From Arthrobacter sp. Y81 (GTDB lineage: Bacteria; Actinomycetota; Actinomycetes; Actinomycetales; Micrococcaceae), in contig NZ_PJIL01000017.1 in NCBI RefSeq assembly GCF_002929335.1, positions 49,438 to 113,437 on the forward strand: a stretch of 64,000 bases of DNA, in the 5' to 3' direction. Below are positions 47,377 through 53,763 of the stretch, one piece after another. The notes below the pieces were generated by a model that ran no database searches, was not told the DNA's origin, and saw only the letters and a list, made by a program, of their open reading frames with translations. The number at the start of each line of letters is the position of its first letter. The first letter of the stretch is position 1. Both the position numbers and the translations under genes were made by a program.

Positions 47377-47892
47377 ATGCCTGATTCCGTGTGGCTCATC
47401 GCCCTGAAGAGCCTCGACGACGACGCCAAAGCAATCAAATTGGGCGAAGTCGCCGAACTGGGACTCGCGGAAGGCCAGCAGGACTTCGCGGGGGATCCGC
47501 TGCGCATGATGCTCATAGCGCTGGAAGAGGACTCCCGGTTTCCCTATGTGGTGGACTCCGGCGGAGAAGCCGTCGGTGTGTTCACGCTTCAACGCGGTGC
47601 GGCGTCGCTGGCCGGGTGGGACGATGACGACTCAGTCTGGCTGCTGCGGGGCTTCCTCATCGACCGCACCCGCCAGGGCCGGGGGCTTGGCACCCAGGCG
47701 GCTGCGGCTGCCGTCCGTGAAGCGGCCAGACTCACCGTCCGGCTGGGCGGGGGAGAGACCGGCGTCGTGCTGTCCGTGAATGAACGCAACCCGGCCGGAC
47801 AGGCCGCTTACCGGAAGGCCGGTTTCGAGGACCACGGTCAGTACCTCGGCGGCGACGCCGGACCGCAGCGGACCATGTACCGGGCGTTCTGA
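47377..47892 (+). CDS. GNAT family N-acetyltransferase
   Basis: A 171-residue protein with the acetyl-CoA binding motif LIDRTRQGRGLGTQAA (about 92-107) and the C-terminal VNERNPAGQAAYRKAGFEDHGQY typical of GNAT proteins acting on small molecules or protein N-termini. The substrate is unknown. The ATG follows TAGGCT (47365-47370) by 6 nt, so the mRNA is probably leaderless. Confidence 0.85.
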   Translation: MPDSVWLIALKSLDDDAKAIKLGEVAELGLAEGQQDFAGDPLRMMLIALEEDSRFPYVVDSGGEAVGVFTLQRGAASLAGWDDDDSVWLLRGFLIDRTRQGRGLGTQAAAAAVREAARLTVRLGGGETGVVLSVNERNPAGQAAYRKAGFEDHGQYLGGDAGPQRTMYRAF

Positions 47893-47963
47893 GCGCGGAT
47901 TTCCGTTCCGTCGGCCGGCAGCCTGATTCCTTTCCCCCTCGCATACGGGTGTGCTCCATGGGG

Positions 47964-47994
47964 TTGCTGTGACTGGAGGGGCACATGCTATCTT
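47964..47994 (+). promoter_or_regulatory. Promoter for the small ORF and metalloprotease
   Basis: TTGCTG at 47964-47969 and TATCTT at 47989-47994 with a 19-bp spacer form a plausible promoter. Transcription would start near 48001, about 35 nt before the small ORF and about 365 nt before the preferred protease start. Confidence 0.5.
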
Positions 47995-48034
47995 TAGTGC
48001 ATCCTGAATGCATCTGTGATATGGGGAGCGGTAA

Positions 48035-48211
48035 ATGTCACGCGCACAAAATAGCGGAGCGGGCCCATCAGTTGACTCCTCCACGCGCGTTTCACCCCAT
48101 CGATTCGCAATCGCCTTCGTGATATTCGGCACAGTCGGCACGATCAGCGCCCGGAGTGACACATACCCTTCCCGCTTCCGGTTCGCCACCATGCGGGGCG
48201 CCGGCACCTAG
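48035..48211 (+). CDS. Small ORF with signal-like segment upstream of metalloprotease
   Basis: A 58-codon frame from ATG 48035 to TAG 48209-48211, preceded by GGGAG at a good distance and by the promoter at 47964-47994. It encodes a hydrophilic Ser-rich N-terminus, a short hydrophobic stretch (FAIAFVIFGTVGTISA) and a basic end. It may be a leader peptide, a small membrane peptide, or the frameshifted old N-terminus of the protease. No homologue is recognised. Confidence 0.4.
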   Translation: MSRAQNSGAGPSVDSSTRVSPHRFAIAFVIFGTVGTISARSDTYPSRFRFATMRGAGT

Positions 48212-48254
48212 CCTCCACGGGTCCGTCAATCCAGCTGCTTCGGCGCGCTGGCAA

Positions 48255-48281
48255 TGCCGAAACGATTCCGGGATTTCGGCA
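48255..48281 (+). other. Hairpin in the protease mRNA leader
   Basis: TGCCGAAA at 48255-48262 pairs perfectly with TTTCGGCA at 48274-48281 around an 11-nt loop, within the roughly 365-nt leader ahead of the protease. It indicates a structured 5' leader. No known riboswitch class was recognised. Confidence 0.45.
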
Positions 48282-48365
48282 GGTGCACGGACGGCACCGG
48301 AAATGGGAGACCTCCTGCAGGGCGGTCCTCCCAGGTCGCCCAAGCCCTTCATCACGAAAGTCACC

Positions 48366-50177
48366 ATGCCTCTCTTTCAGCGATCCGCGGCCCTCGTTGC
48401 TGCCTTGCTTCTTTCGTCGGCCGTGCTGGCGTACCTGCCGGCTTCACCAACCATGGCCGCCACTGCCCCTTCACCCGGGAACGTCACTGTCGAGGAGGTC
48501 GAAGGCACTCCGCACGCCGCCCACGCTTCGGAAACGGCCGTTGCCCCACTGCCGAAGGGCCAGGAACTCGGCACCGAGGCCCTGGAACTCCAAGGTGCCG
48601 CCGGCCTCACCAGGACCGGGGACATCAAGGTGGCCCTGGTAACGGTTCAGTTGGCGGACAAGAGCGCCGCGGACACCAGCGGGATTTCCCTGGATGCGGC
48701 CAAAAACGGCATCACAGCCTCGAGCAACTATTGGAAGGCCATGTCCAACAACAGGCTTTCCATGTCAGTGGCCTCCGTTCGGACGGGCTTCAAATCCTCG
48801 GCGACCTCCAGCCAGGACTACTACACGATCACCAACACGGTGACCCGCGAACTGGGCTGGGTCAGCAGTCCCTACACCGCTTTGGTGATCTACGTCCCGG
48901 TGCCCACCCTTTCGTGGGGCGCCCTGGGCTTCGGAGCCAGCAGTGACGGCACGAGCGGGCGTATTCTGATGCCCCTGCCCAGCAAGTTCACCAACAACGT
49001 GGTGGCCCATGAATTCGGACACGTTCTCGGCCTCATGCACGCCGACAGCCTCCAATGCGGCAGCGGCATCGCCGACGTCGGCCCCAGTCTCACCGGGGGA
49101 TTTGCCGACACGTCCTGCAGTATCCGTGAGTATGGCGATACGACCGATCTGATGGGTGCGGCGCAGTACAGCATTCCGGCCATCAGCTCCAGCTTCTGGG
49201 ACCGCGGGGGATTCGGCCGAGGTGATGAGATCCTCAACGCCGGCCTGGTTTCGGGAATCACGAAATACACGCTGAAGGCCTGGGCCGGAAGCGACGCCAA
49301 CCGCGCAGTGAAGTTCACCGATCCGAAGAGCAAGGAGGTCTACTACCTGGAACTGCGCCTGCCTGTCGGCTACGACACATCGACTGCCGTCAACGGCAAC
49401 CGGGGCATCAAGATTGTCCAGTCAGGAGGAGCCACCGCCGCCAGTTCACTGATTCTCATGCCATCTACCCTCCCTTTCTCGGGCTACTACGCGCCCAACC
49501 AGACTTGGCAGGCCGGCCAGACCTTCACCACCTATACAGGCACGAGGGTGACGGTCGACTACGTGACGAGCACGTCAGCGGGCGTCACCATCAACGCCTC
49601 GCCGTTCGTTGACGCGTATCAGTCCGCATTCCAGACCCAGATCGACTGGATGTACTACCAAAAGTTGTCCACCGGCTGGGCCGACGGTACCTTCCGGCCG
49701 TTCACTACGATGTCCCGGGAGGCAATGGCTGCGTTCATGTACCGGCTTGCGGGTAGCCCGGACTTCACGCCGCCGGCCGTGTCACCGTTTGACGACGTTC
49801 CGACCTCCCACGGTTTCTACCGTCAGATTGCGTGGATGAAATTCACCGAACTTTCCACTGGTTGGGCGGACAGGACCTACCGGCCTTATGAATCGATCAC
49901 CCGCGAGGCGATGTCAGCCTTCCTCAACCGCTACGCGGGGAAGCTCTGCCGCATTTCAGACGCGGACGTCGCTGCGCCCGCCGTTTCCCCCTTCGTCGAC
50001 ATGGCGCCCGCGAGCGGCTTCTACAGGGAGATTTCCTGGATGAAGTCCGCCCAAATCTCAACCGGCTGGGCCGACGGGACCTACCGGCCGGCCGACGCCG
50101 TTACCCGTGAGCAGATGGCCGCTTTCATTTACCGACTCGACAGTTACGTGGCAGCCAAGGGCGGCTGCGTGGCCTGA
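48366..50177 (+). CDS. Secreted zinc metalloprotease with C-terminal SLH repeats
   Basis: Predicted cell-surface zincin. About 603 residues from ATG 48366, which begins a clear signal peptide (MPLFQRSAALVAALLLSSAVLA, cleavage near TMAA). The active-site motif is HEFGHVLGLMH (215-225), a metzincin-like HExxHxxGxxH pattern as in M11/gametolysin-type peptidases. The C-terminal third (about 415-603) has three S-layer-homology-type repeats with the STGWADGTYRP and REAMAAFMYR motifs, used for wall attachment. The frame is open upstream to 48156, but that part has no ribosome binding site or conserved sequence; the start is uncertain. Substrate unknown. Confidence 0.85.
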   Translation: MPLFQRSAALVAALLLSSAVLAYLPASPTMAATAPSPGNVTVEEVEGTPHAAHASETAVAPLPKGQELGTEALELQGAAGLTRTGDIKVALVTVQLADKSAADTSGISLDAAKNGITASSNYWKAMSNNRLSMSVASVRTGFKSSATSSQDYYTITNTVTRELGWVSSPYTALVIYVPVPTLSWGALGFGASSDGTSGRILMPLPSKFTNNVVAHEFGHVLGLMHADSLQCGSGIADVGPSLTGGFADTSCSIREYGDTTDLMGAAQYSIPAISSSFWDRGGFGRGDEILNAGLVSGITKYTLKAWAGSDANRAVKFTDPKSKEVYYLELRLPVGYDTSTAVNGNRGIKIVQSGGATAASSLILMPSTLPFSGYYAPNQTWQAGQTFTTYTGTRVTVDYVTSTSAGVTINASPFVDAYQSAFQTQIDWMYYQKLSTGWADGTFRPFTTMSREAMAAFMYRLAGSPDFTPPAVSPFDDVPTSHGFYRQIAWMKFTELSTGWADRTYRPYESITREAMSAFLNRYAGKLCRISDADVAAPAVSPFVDMAPASGFYREISWMKSAQISTGWADGTYRPADAVTREQMAAFIYRLDSYVAAKGGCVA

Positions 50178-50208
50178 CCCGACCCGTCATAGCCGGAAGG
50201 GAACTGGG

Positions 50209-50242
50209 AAGGCGGTCACAGGTGCACACCTGTGACCGCCTT
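50209..50242 (+). terminator. Intrinsic hairpin terminator after the metalloprotease
   Basis: A nearly perfect stem from 50209-50223 with 50228-50242 (AAGGCGGTCACAGGT with ACCTGTGACCGCCTT) around a 4-nt loop. Only a short T run follows. Confidence 0.8.
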
Positions 50243-50283
50243 CGCCATTGCCGGCCGGGGCGGCCTGCACCTGTGACACAGAA

Positions 50284-50322
50284 AAGCCCGCATCTGCTGC
50301 CGAAGCAGCAGATGCGGGCTTT
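50284..50322. terminator. Bidirectional terminator, probably the original glnA1 terminator
   Basis: AAGCCCGCATCTGCTGC at 50284-50300 pairs perfectly with its complement at 50305-50321 around CGAA, with A residues before and T after. It lies about 36 bp outside the left att copy. Before the element inserted it would have stood directly behind leftward glnA1, so it is inferred to be that gene's native terminator, now about 10 kb away. Confidence 0.85.
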
Positions 50323-50357
50323 CTGCGGACTAAACGCGGTTTAGGCCTGGGGTCTGA

Positions 50358-50383
50358 CTAGACGCCGTAGTAGAGCTCGAACT
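50358..50383. repeat. Left att site (attL core), duplicate of glnA1 3' end
   Basis: Twenty-six bases are identical to 60363-60388. Read leftward they spell the end of glnA1 (FELYYGV and stop), but here no coding sequence continues into them. TCT plus two differing bases precede both copies, so similarity extends slightly past the core. Confidence 0.92.
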
Positions 50384-50473
50384 AAACAAGGGTGATTGGC
50401 GGGTGCTGGCTGGGCTCGAATCCCGCTAGATTCCGCGGTTTTCATGGTTGGTTATTACTGCCCGAGTTGGGCC

Positions 50474-50506
50474 TTTTGCGGACCTCTTGCGGACTTTCTG
50501 CGGACT
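50474..50506 (+). repeat. Three tandem 11-bp repeats, probable integrase arm sites
   Basis: TTTTGCGGACC, TCTTGCGGACT and TTCTGCGGACT follow one another without a gap, so the GCGGAC core recurs every 11 bp (50478, 50489, 50500). The same core recurs at 11-bp spacing near the right att site. Such iterated sites inside the element ends fit the arm-type binding sites of a tyrosine integrase or Xis sites. Confidence 0.75.
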
Positions 50507-50525
50507 GGAGTGCCAGACTGGCCGC

Positions 50526-50756
50526 ATGACTGAATGGACGGACTACCAGCACGCCAACTGCTGCCCATGCCACACGACGCGGAAGATTGCTTACACCGTC
50601 GATGAGGCCGCAGCCAGAGTCGGACTAAGCACGCGCACCCTGAGGGATCAGATCGCGGACAATTACCTGCTGGCCCGCTACTTCAACACGAAAGCACTCA
50701 TCACGCATGAGGACCTAGTTACCTGGCTCAACAGCCTGCCAACGGAGCCCAAATAG
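50526..50756 (+). CDS. Small helix-turn-helix protein, excisionase-like
   Basis: Seventy-six residues with a MerR/Xis-type winged HTH (YTVDEAAARVGLSTRTLRDQIADNYLLARYF then ITHEDLVTWLNSLP). The short N-terminus contains CCPCH, a possible metal site. It lies 20 bp inside the arm-site repeats at the left end, the usual place for a recombination directionality factor. The ATG at 50526 has no strong ribosome binding site; CAGACT lies 6 nt before it. The frame is open to 50448, but that part overlaps the repeats. Confidence 0.65.
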   Translation: MTEWTDYQHANCCPCHTTRKIAYTVDEAAARVGLSTRTLRDQIADNYLLARYFNTKALITHEDLVTWLNSLPTEPK

Positions 50757-50880
50757 CACTGCCGGCAGGCGTCGGCATGAACTCATAGTCAGGTTCCACC
50801 TCCTCATAGGGTGAGCGCACTATCGGCGCTAGAAGCTCATCCAACATCTTGCCCACTGCCTCAACATCTATCTTCACCAT
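50728..50880 (-). CDS. Small hypothetical protein in the element
   Basis: A 50-residue frame with an acidic, folded-looking composition (VEAVGKMLDELLAPIVRSPYEEVEPDYEF). It overlaps the 3' end of the HTH gene by 29 bp and otherwise fills the gap before the lipoprotein. TACTGT lies 7 nt before the ATG in its own direction, so it could be leaderless. No homologue is recognised. Confidence 0.4.
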   Translation of the reverse strand: MVKIDVEAVGKMLDELLAPIVRSPYEEVEPDYEFMPTPAGSAIWAPLAGC

Positions 50881-50926
50881 GGGGCAGACAGTAGTGTCTG
50901 GGTAAGACAAATCATTTGGGGGAAAC

Positions 50927-51475
50927 ATGAAAAAGGTTCTTGGCGCGGTTGCGCTTGCAGCGGTCCTACTAACTGGTTGCAGCAGTACGGGAACACAGCC
51001 AACCGCGGCATCTCCGACGGCGTCATCTCCGTCTCCTAGTTCGACCCCGAGTAAAACGCCGTCCGCCAGTAAAGCCGACTACGGGAGAGTGTTACTTAAG
51101 GTTCAAGCAGGCGTTGATGAGTACGTCAGCGACTGGAAAAAATACACCTGCTCCAGTGGCTCTGTCGCCCAAGGTGATCCTCTGTGCTTCGCCATTGCCA
51201 TGAGGGCAGAATCCGTGGCGAGCCTGGTTGGCATAAGCCTGAAAGGCGCGCAGCAGCCGAAGTCGCCCAGCTATATCGGTGCGCCGCCGAGTGAGCTAAC
51301 AAAGGTCGTCCAAACGACGGTTGCGGCTTCGGATGAGGCAGTCAACGCTGCCAAGGAATGGCGTGCCGCCAACTGCCCCAAAGATTACGCCTGCACCAAC
51401 AAAACTCTGATGTTGGACATGGCAATGACCGACCTACAGACCGAGATGAAGGCCTGGGAACTGTATCTGAAGTAG
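50927..51475 (+). CDS. Predicted lipoprotein, element cargo
   Basis: A 182-residue protein with a lipoprotein signal (MKKVLGAVALAAVLLTGC, lipid-modified Cys18), a 30-residue Ser/Thr/Pro linker, and a helical extracellular domain containing four cysteines (YTCSSG, PLCFA, ANCPKDYAC) that may form disulfides. GGGGGA precedes the ATG. Within a mobile element a surface lipoprotein suggests lysogenic conversion, for example superinfection exclusion, but this is inference. Confidence 0.75.
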   Translation: MKKVLGAVALAAVLLTGCSSTGTQPTAASPTASSPSPSSTPSKTPSASKADYGRVLLKVQAGVDEYVSDWKKYTCSSGSVAQGDPLCFAIAMRAESVASLVGISLKGAQQPKSPSYIGAPPSELTKVVQTTVAASDEAVNAAKEWRAANCPKDYACTNKTLMLDMAMTDLQTEMKAWELYLK

Positions 51476-51534
51476 TCCATGCGAAACTGAAGCAACGATT
51501 TAGCACAGCCGTGCTGTTTCCTGGTCCAAACACA

Positions 51535-51575
51535 AAAACGGCCCCGAACCTCCTAAGAGATCCGGGGCCGTTCCA
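51535..51575. terminator. Bidirectional terminator between lipoprotein and hypothetical gene
   Basis: AACGGCCCCG at 51537-51546 pairs with CGGGGCCGTT at 51563-51572, preceded by five A residues. It lies between two convergent genes and can serve both. Confidence 0.82.
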
Positions 51576-51584
51576 TGGCCTGGG

Positions 51585-52082
51585 CTACGCCTTGGCTAGA
51601 TCAGCCTGTAGTGCGTCAAACAGTCGGCTGGTGGCGCCACGCTTGAGGCCGGAAGAGGGCGGGCCAACAACCGTAGGAGCCATGCCCTCGTAAGCTGCCG
51701 TGAACGAAACGTAATCGTCCCCCTCTGCATCGTCGTTTCCGAAGTATTCGACTTGATGCAGCGTGAGGCTGCGGATAGCCGACCGTGGAACTATCACCAC
51801 GTTGGCCAGGAGATTCCACGCAGTCTGCCGCTCGTTTGTTGCGAGCAACTCCCCATGAATCACCAAATCAGCCGTGAAAATAGTGGCGGCAAATTGCGTT
51901 CCTCCGTCGGCGTCGGTTACGGAAGCGATGCAGAACTCTACGTCCCGCTTACCGACGGCCCGCGCTAGCCGCTTTTCCAGGATCCCGGCGCGGCCCTCCG
52001 CCGTCGACCATGGCGACCGCGGCCAGTTGTTGTTAGCGTCCGATAGAACCTCATGCATGGAATCAACTAGCTGCACAGTCAC
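51585..52082 (-). CDS. Hypothetical protein in the element
   Basis: A 165-residue soluble protein, GTG start, with no recognised domain. Visible segments include TADLVIHGELLATNERQTAWNLLANVVIVPRSAI, alternating strands and helices of a mixed fold. It has its own transcription unit, separate from the main leftward operon by about 300 bp of non-coding sequence. GC and codon use are lower than in the chromosomal genes. Confidence 0.65.
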   Translation of the reverse strand: MTVQLVDSMHEVLSDANNNWPRSPWSTAEGRAGILEKRLARAVGKRDVEFCIASVTDADGGTQFAATIFTADLVIHGELLATNERQTAWNLLANVVIVPRSAIRSLTLHQVEYFGNDDAEGDDYVSFTAAYEGMAPTVVGPPSSGLKRGATSRLFDALQADLAKA

Positions 52083-52314
52083 GTTTTTACCTGCCCCAAT
52101 TCAGACGCCGGCCCGTTGCCAACGATGGAATCAGGCTACAGGCTGGCGGTTGGCCAGATGACATTTCAGATGCCGCGAACTGCGAGGGTGCTCACCGGCG
52201 GTGGGGATTTGGGGCGCCTTGGGTTAAGGTCCCCACGCGCCCCCTCAAAAAATCCCCGAAACCCGTACAGATCAAAAAATCCATCCCCGGCGGTACTGTC
52301 GGTTCGGTGCCCGA

Positions 52315-52338
52315 GGGGGTGGGTGCCAGGGGGTGGGG
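52315..52338 (+). other. Predicted G-quadruplex motif
   Basis: Four runs of 5, 3, 5 and 4 G residues at 52315-52319, 52321-52323, 52329-52333 and 52335-52338, with loops of 1, 5 and 1 nt. This fits the canonical quadruplex pattern on the + strand, which is the template strand for the leftward operon. Confidence 0.6.
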
Positions 52339-52374
52339 TGCCCAGCCTCGCCGGTTGGTTGGAGGCTGGGCACC
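52337..52374 (-). terminator. Perfect 13-bp hairpin at the end of the leftward operon
   Basis: GGTGCCCAGCCTC at 52337-52349 pairs exactly with GAGGCTGGGCACC at 52362-52374, loop 12 nt, 4 bp past the last operon gene. It has no U-tract, so termination may depend on the adjacent G-rich template or on Rho. A structured RNA is the alternative. Confidence 0.55.
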
Positions 52375-52378
52375 GGGT

Positions 52379-52549
52379 TCACGCGCTGGTTCTGCTGTGC
52401 GCCACACCTTGCAGTGCGGCCATCGCCTCAGTGACGTTGACTGACTGCCAACCGCACCGGCAATGGGCCACGTACTGTGTCAGGCGTGTAAGTCCGCGGG
52501 GTCCAACCACGCTGGGGAGTGGGAGAACCCATGTGGCGTGGTCAGGCAT
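52379..52549 (-). CDS. Small phage-type protein with CxCGW motif
   Basis: Fifty-six residues from the ATG at 52549, containing YVAHCRCGWQSVNVTEAMAALQGVAH. A Cys-x-Cys-Gly-Trp motif followed by a helix is common in small actinophage proteins of unknown function. It overlaps the end of the preceding gene by 8 bp and is the last gene of the leftward operon. Confidence 0.55.
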   Translation of the reverse strand: MPDHATWVLPLPSVVGPRGLTRLTQYVAHCRCGWQSVNVTEAMAALQGVAHSRTSA

Positions 52550-52709
52550 TGGTGTCTTCGATGGGTTCGGCTTTGATGAAGTTGCCGAGGTCGTCGTAGG
52601 TGTAGGTGTAGCTGGTGATCCGGCGGCCTTGGGCGTCAACTGTGGGGCGGGGAGTGCTTGCGATGCGGCGCTTCATGCGGGCTTCGGGACTGAGGTTGTT
52701 CTCGTTCAT
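52542..52709 (-). CDS. Small hypothetical protein of the element operon
   Basis: Fifty-five residues (N-terminus MNENNLSPEARMKRRIAST, then SYTYTYDDLGNFIKAEPIED). AGGAG lies 8 nt before the ATG, inside the end of the upstream gene. No domain is recognised. Confidence 0.65.
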   Translation of the reverse strand: MNENNLSPEARMKRRIASTPRPTVDAQGRRITSYTYTYDDLGNFIKAEPIEDTNA

Positions 52710-52711
52710 GG

Positions 52712-53353
52712 TTAGTTCTCCTGGGTGAGTGCGGTGTAGAGGTTGGCGAGCACGGTTGTGCCGGCTGTCTGGTCGGGGATGACGCCGCGGGTGAGGTCGT
52801 TGAGGATATCCGCGGGTGTGACGAGGTTACGCAGCGGGAGCATGGGTGTTGCTGTCTCGATCCATGCATCTCGGGCTTCGGACTCAAGGAATGCCAGGTA
52901 GGTGGCATGTGCCCTGTCGAGGTCTGCACGGAGTTTGTCTTTGAGTTTCGCGGTTTCAGTACCGAAGCCCCGGGCCTCTGCCGCTGCTTTGCGCGCTTCT
53001 TCAATCTCCGTGATGGCGTCACGGACGATGCCCGGGTATGCGGCGGCGTCGCGGGCCGCCTGTGCCCTGTCGGCCGCGAGCTGGGTTTCGTGGTCTCGTG
53101 CGGGCGCCGGCTTTCCCGTTTTGACTGCCGCGGTCGCGGCCTCATCGTCTGCCTTGGTTGCTTCAGTGTCGCGGGCCGGGTCTGTGATGTGGTTGAGCGT
53201 CTGCGTTGCGGTGCTCTGCCGTTCCCTCCACATGTCTGCCTTGACGAACAACGCGGCGAACTCTTTCGGAAGCTGTTCGGGCTTGGGGCGGCTCATGAAT
53301 TCGGTGGACCTGTCGGGGCCGTTGTTGTTGCGGCTGATCTGGGGGCGGGTCAT
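52712..53353 (-). CDS. Hypothetical helical protein of the element
   Basis: A 213-residue, Ala-rich, mostly alpha-helical protein. A long charged coiled-coil-like part (about 60-150) contains ARDHETQLAADRAQAARDAAAYPGIV, and the C-terminal part has LVTPADILNDLTRGVIPD. The ATG at 53353 follows AAGGAA and overlaps the upstream gene by 4 bp (ATGA). It resembles scaffold- or tail-associated helical proteins only in composition; no function is assigned. Confidence 0.7.
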   Translation of the reverse strand: MTRPQISRNNNGPDRSTEFMSRPKPEQLPKEFAALFVKADMWRERQSTATQTLNHITDPARDTEATKADDEAATAAVKTGKPAPARDHETQLAADRAQAARDAAAYPGIVRDAITEIEEARKAAAEARGFGTETAKLKDKLRADLDRAHATYLAFLESEARDAWIETATPMLPLRNLVTPADILNDLTRGVIPDQTAGTTVLANLYTALTQEN

Positions 53354-53577
53354 GGGGATTCCTTCTGTTCGGTGGTGATGATTGCGTCTGCGATTTCGTG
53401 TGCCAGCCGCCATGCTTGAAATGGCGGCAGGTAGTAGAGGGTCTTGTTGTCCAGGGTGATGGCGACGGCGCCGCGTTCCCGGTCTGCTGATGCGAGGATC
53501 CCGGGTGTGGCTCTGAGGTTGGCCGCTTTGTATTTTTCGGCGGCGTAGAACGCGGGGTCGGATCTAGGGATCGTCAC
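53350..53577 (-). CDS. Small protein of the element, LPP-x-A-LA-type helix
   Basis: Seventy-five residues, GTG start, with GAVAITLDNKTLYYLPPFQAWRLAHEIADAI. A short beta hairpin followed by a helix resembles the proteins at 53564-53746 and 57810-58154, suggesting a small paralogous family. Overlaps both neighbours. Confidence 0.65.
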   Translation of the reverse strand: MTIPRSDPAFYAAEKYKAANLRATPGILASADRERGAVAITLDNKTLYYLPPFQAWRLAHEIADAIITTEQKESP

Positions 53578-53746
53578 GTTGCTGCTTTTCCGTGAGGTCC
53601 ACGAGCTGGTCAGCGAGTTTCAGTGCCTCGTCGTTCGTGAGGTGGATTATGAGCTTGGCGCCTTTGTATGCGCCGATGCCGGGGACTTCCCGGCCGTTTG
53701 TGTCCCGCCATGTGTATCGGCGGAATGTTGCGTAGGGGCGGCTCAT
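53564..53746 (-). CDS. Small protein of the element, LTNDEALKLA-type helix
   Basis: Sixty residues with AKLIIHLTNDEALKLADQLVDL, which matches LTPDEALQLAADL in the 57810-58154 protein. GGAGGA precedes the ATG by 6 nt. It lies directly after the fibre gene. Function unknown. Confidence 0.68.
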   Translation of the reverse strand: MSRPYATFRRYTWRDTNGREVPGIGAYKGAKLIIHLTNDEALKLADQLVDLTEKQQRDDP

Positions 53747-53763
53747 GATTCGTCGTCCTCCAT

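Larger units (their letters stand above)
52083..52378. other. Non-coding region of the element with repeats, G-rich motif and hairpin
   Basis: No credible gene lies in this 296-bp stretch. It contains two TCAAAAAATCC copies (52245-52255 and 52272-52282), a four-run G-rich motif (52315-52338), and a perfect 13-bp hairpin (52337-52374). It lies between the end of the leftward operon and the next gene, so it may hold the operon's terminator and possibly a packaging or replication site. Confidence 0.6.

Noticed and set aside
48000..48365. Known riboswitch in the protease leader
   Set aside because: Hairpins are present and a short segment faintly resembles the c-di-AMP class, but the conserved blocks and their order do not match. 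It is reported only as a structured leader.
48156..48365. Upstream extension of the metalloprotease from 48156
   Set aside because: The 70 extra residues are Pro/Ser-rich, lack a ribosome binding site and would place the clear signal peptide in the interior.
50340..50390. tRNA gene as the attachment site
   Set aside because: The repeated core is the coding 3' end of glnA1, and no cloverleaf can be drawn around either copy.
52116..52715. Rightward 199-codon frame in the element
   Set aside because: It runs across the repeats, the G-rich motif and the hairpin and antisense to two small genes with good ribosome binding sites; its composition is that of a shadow frame.
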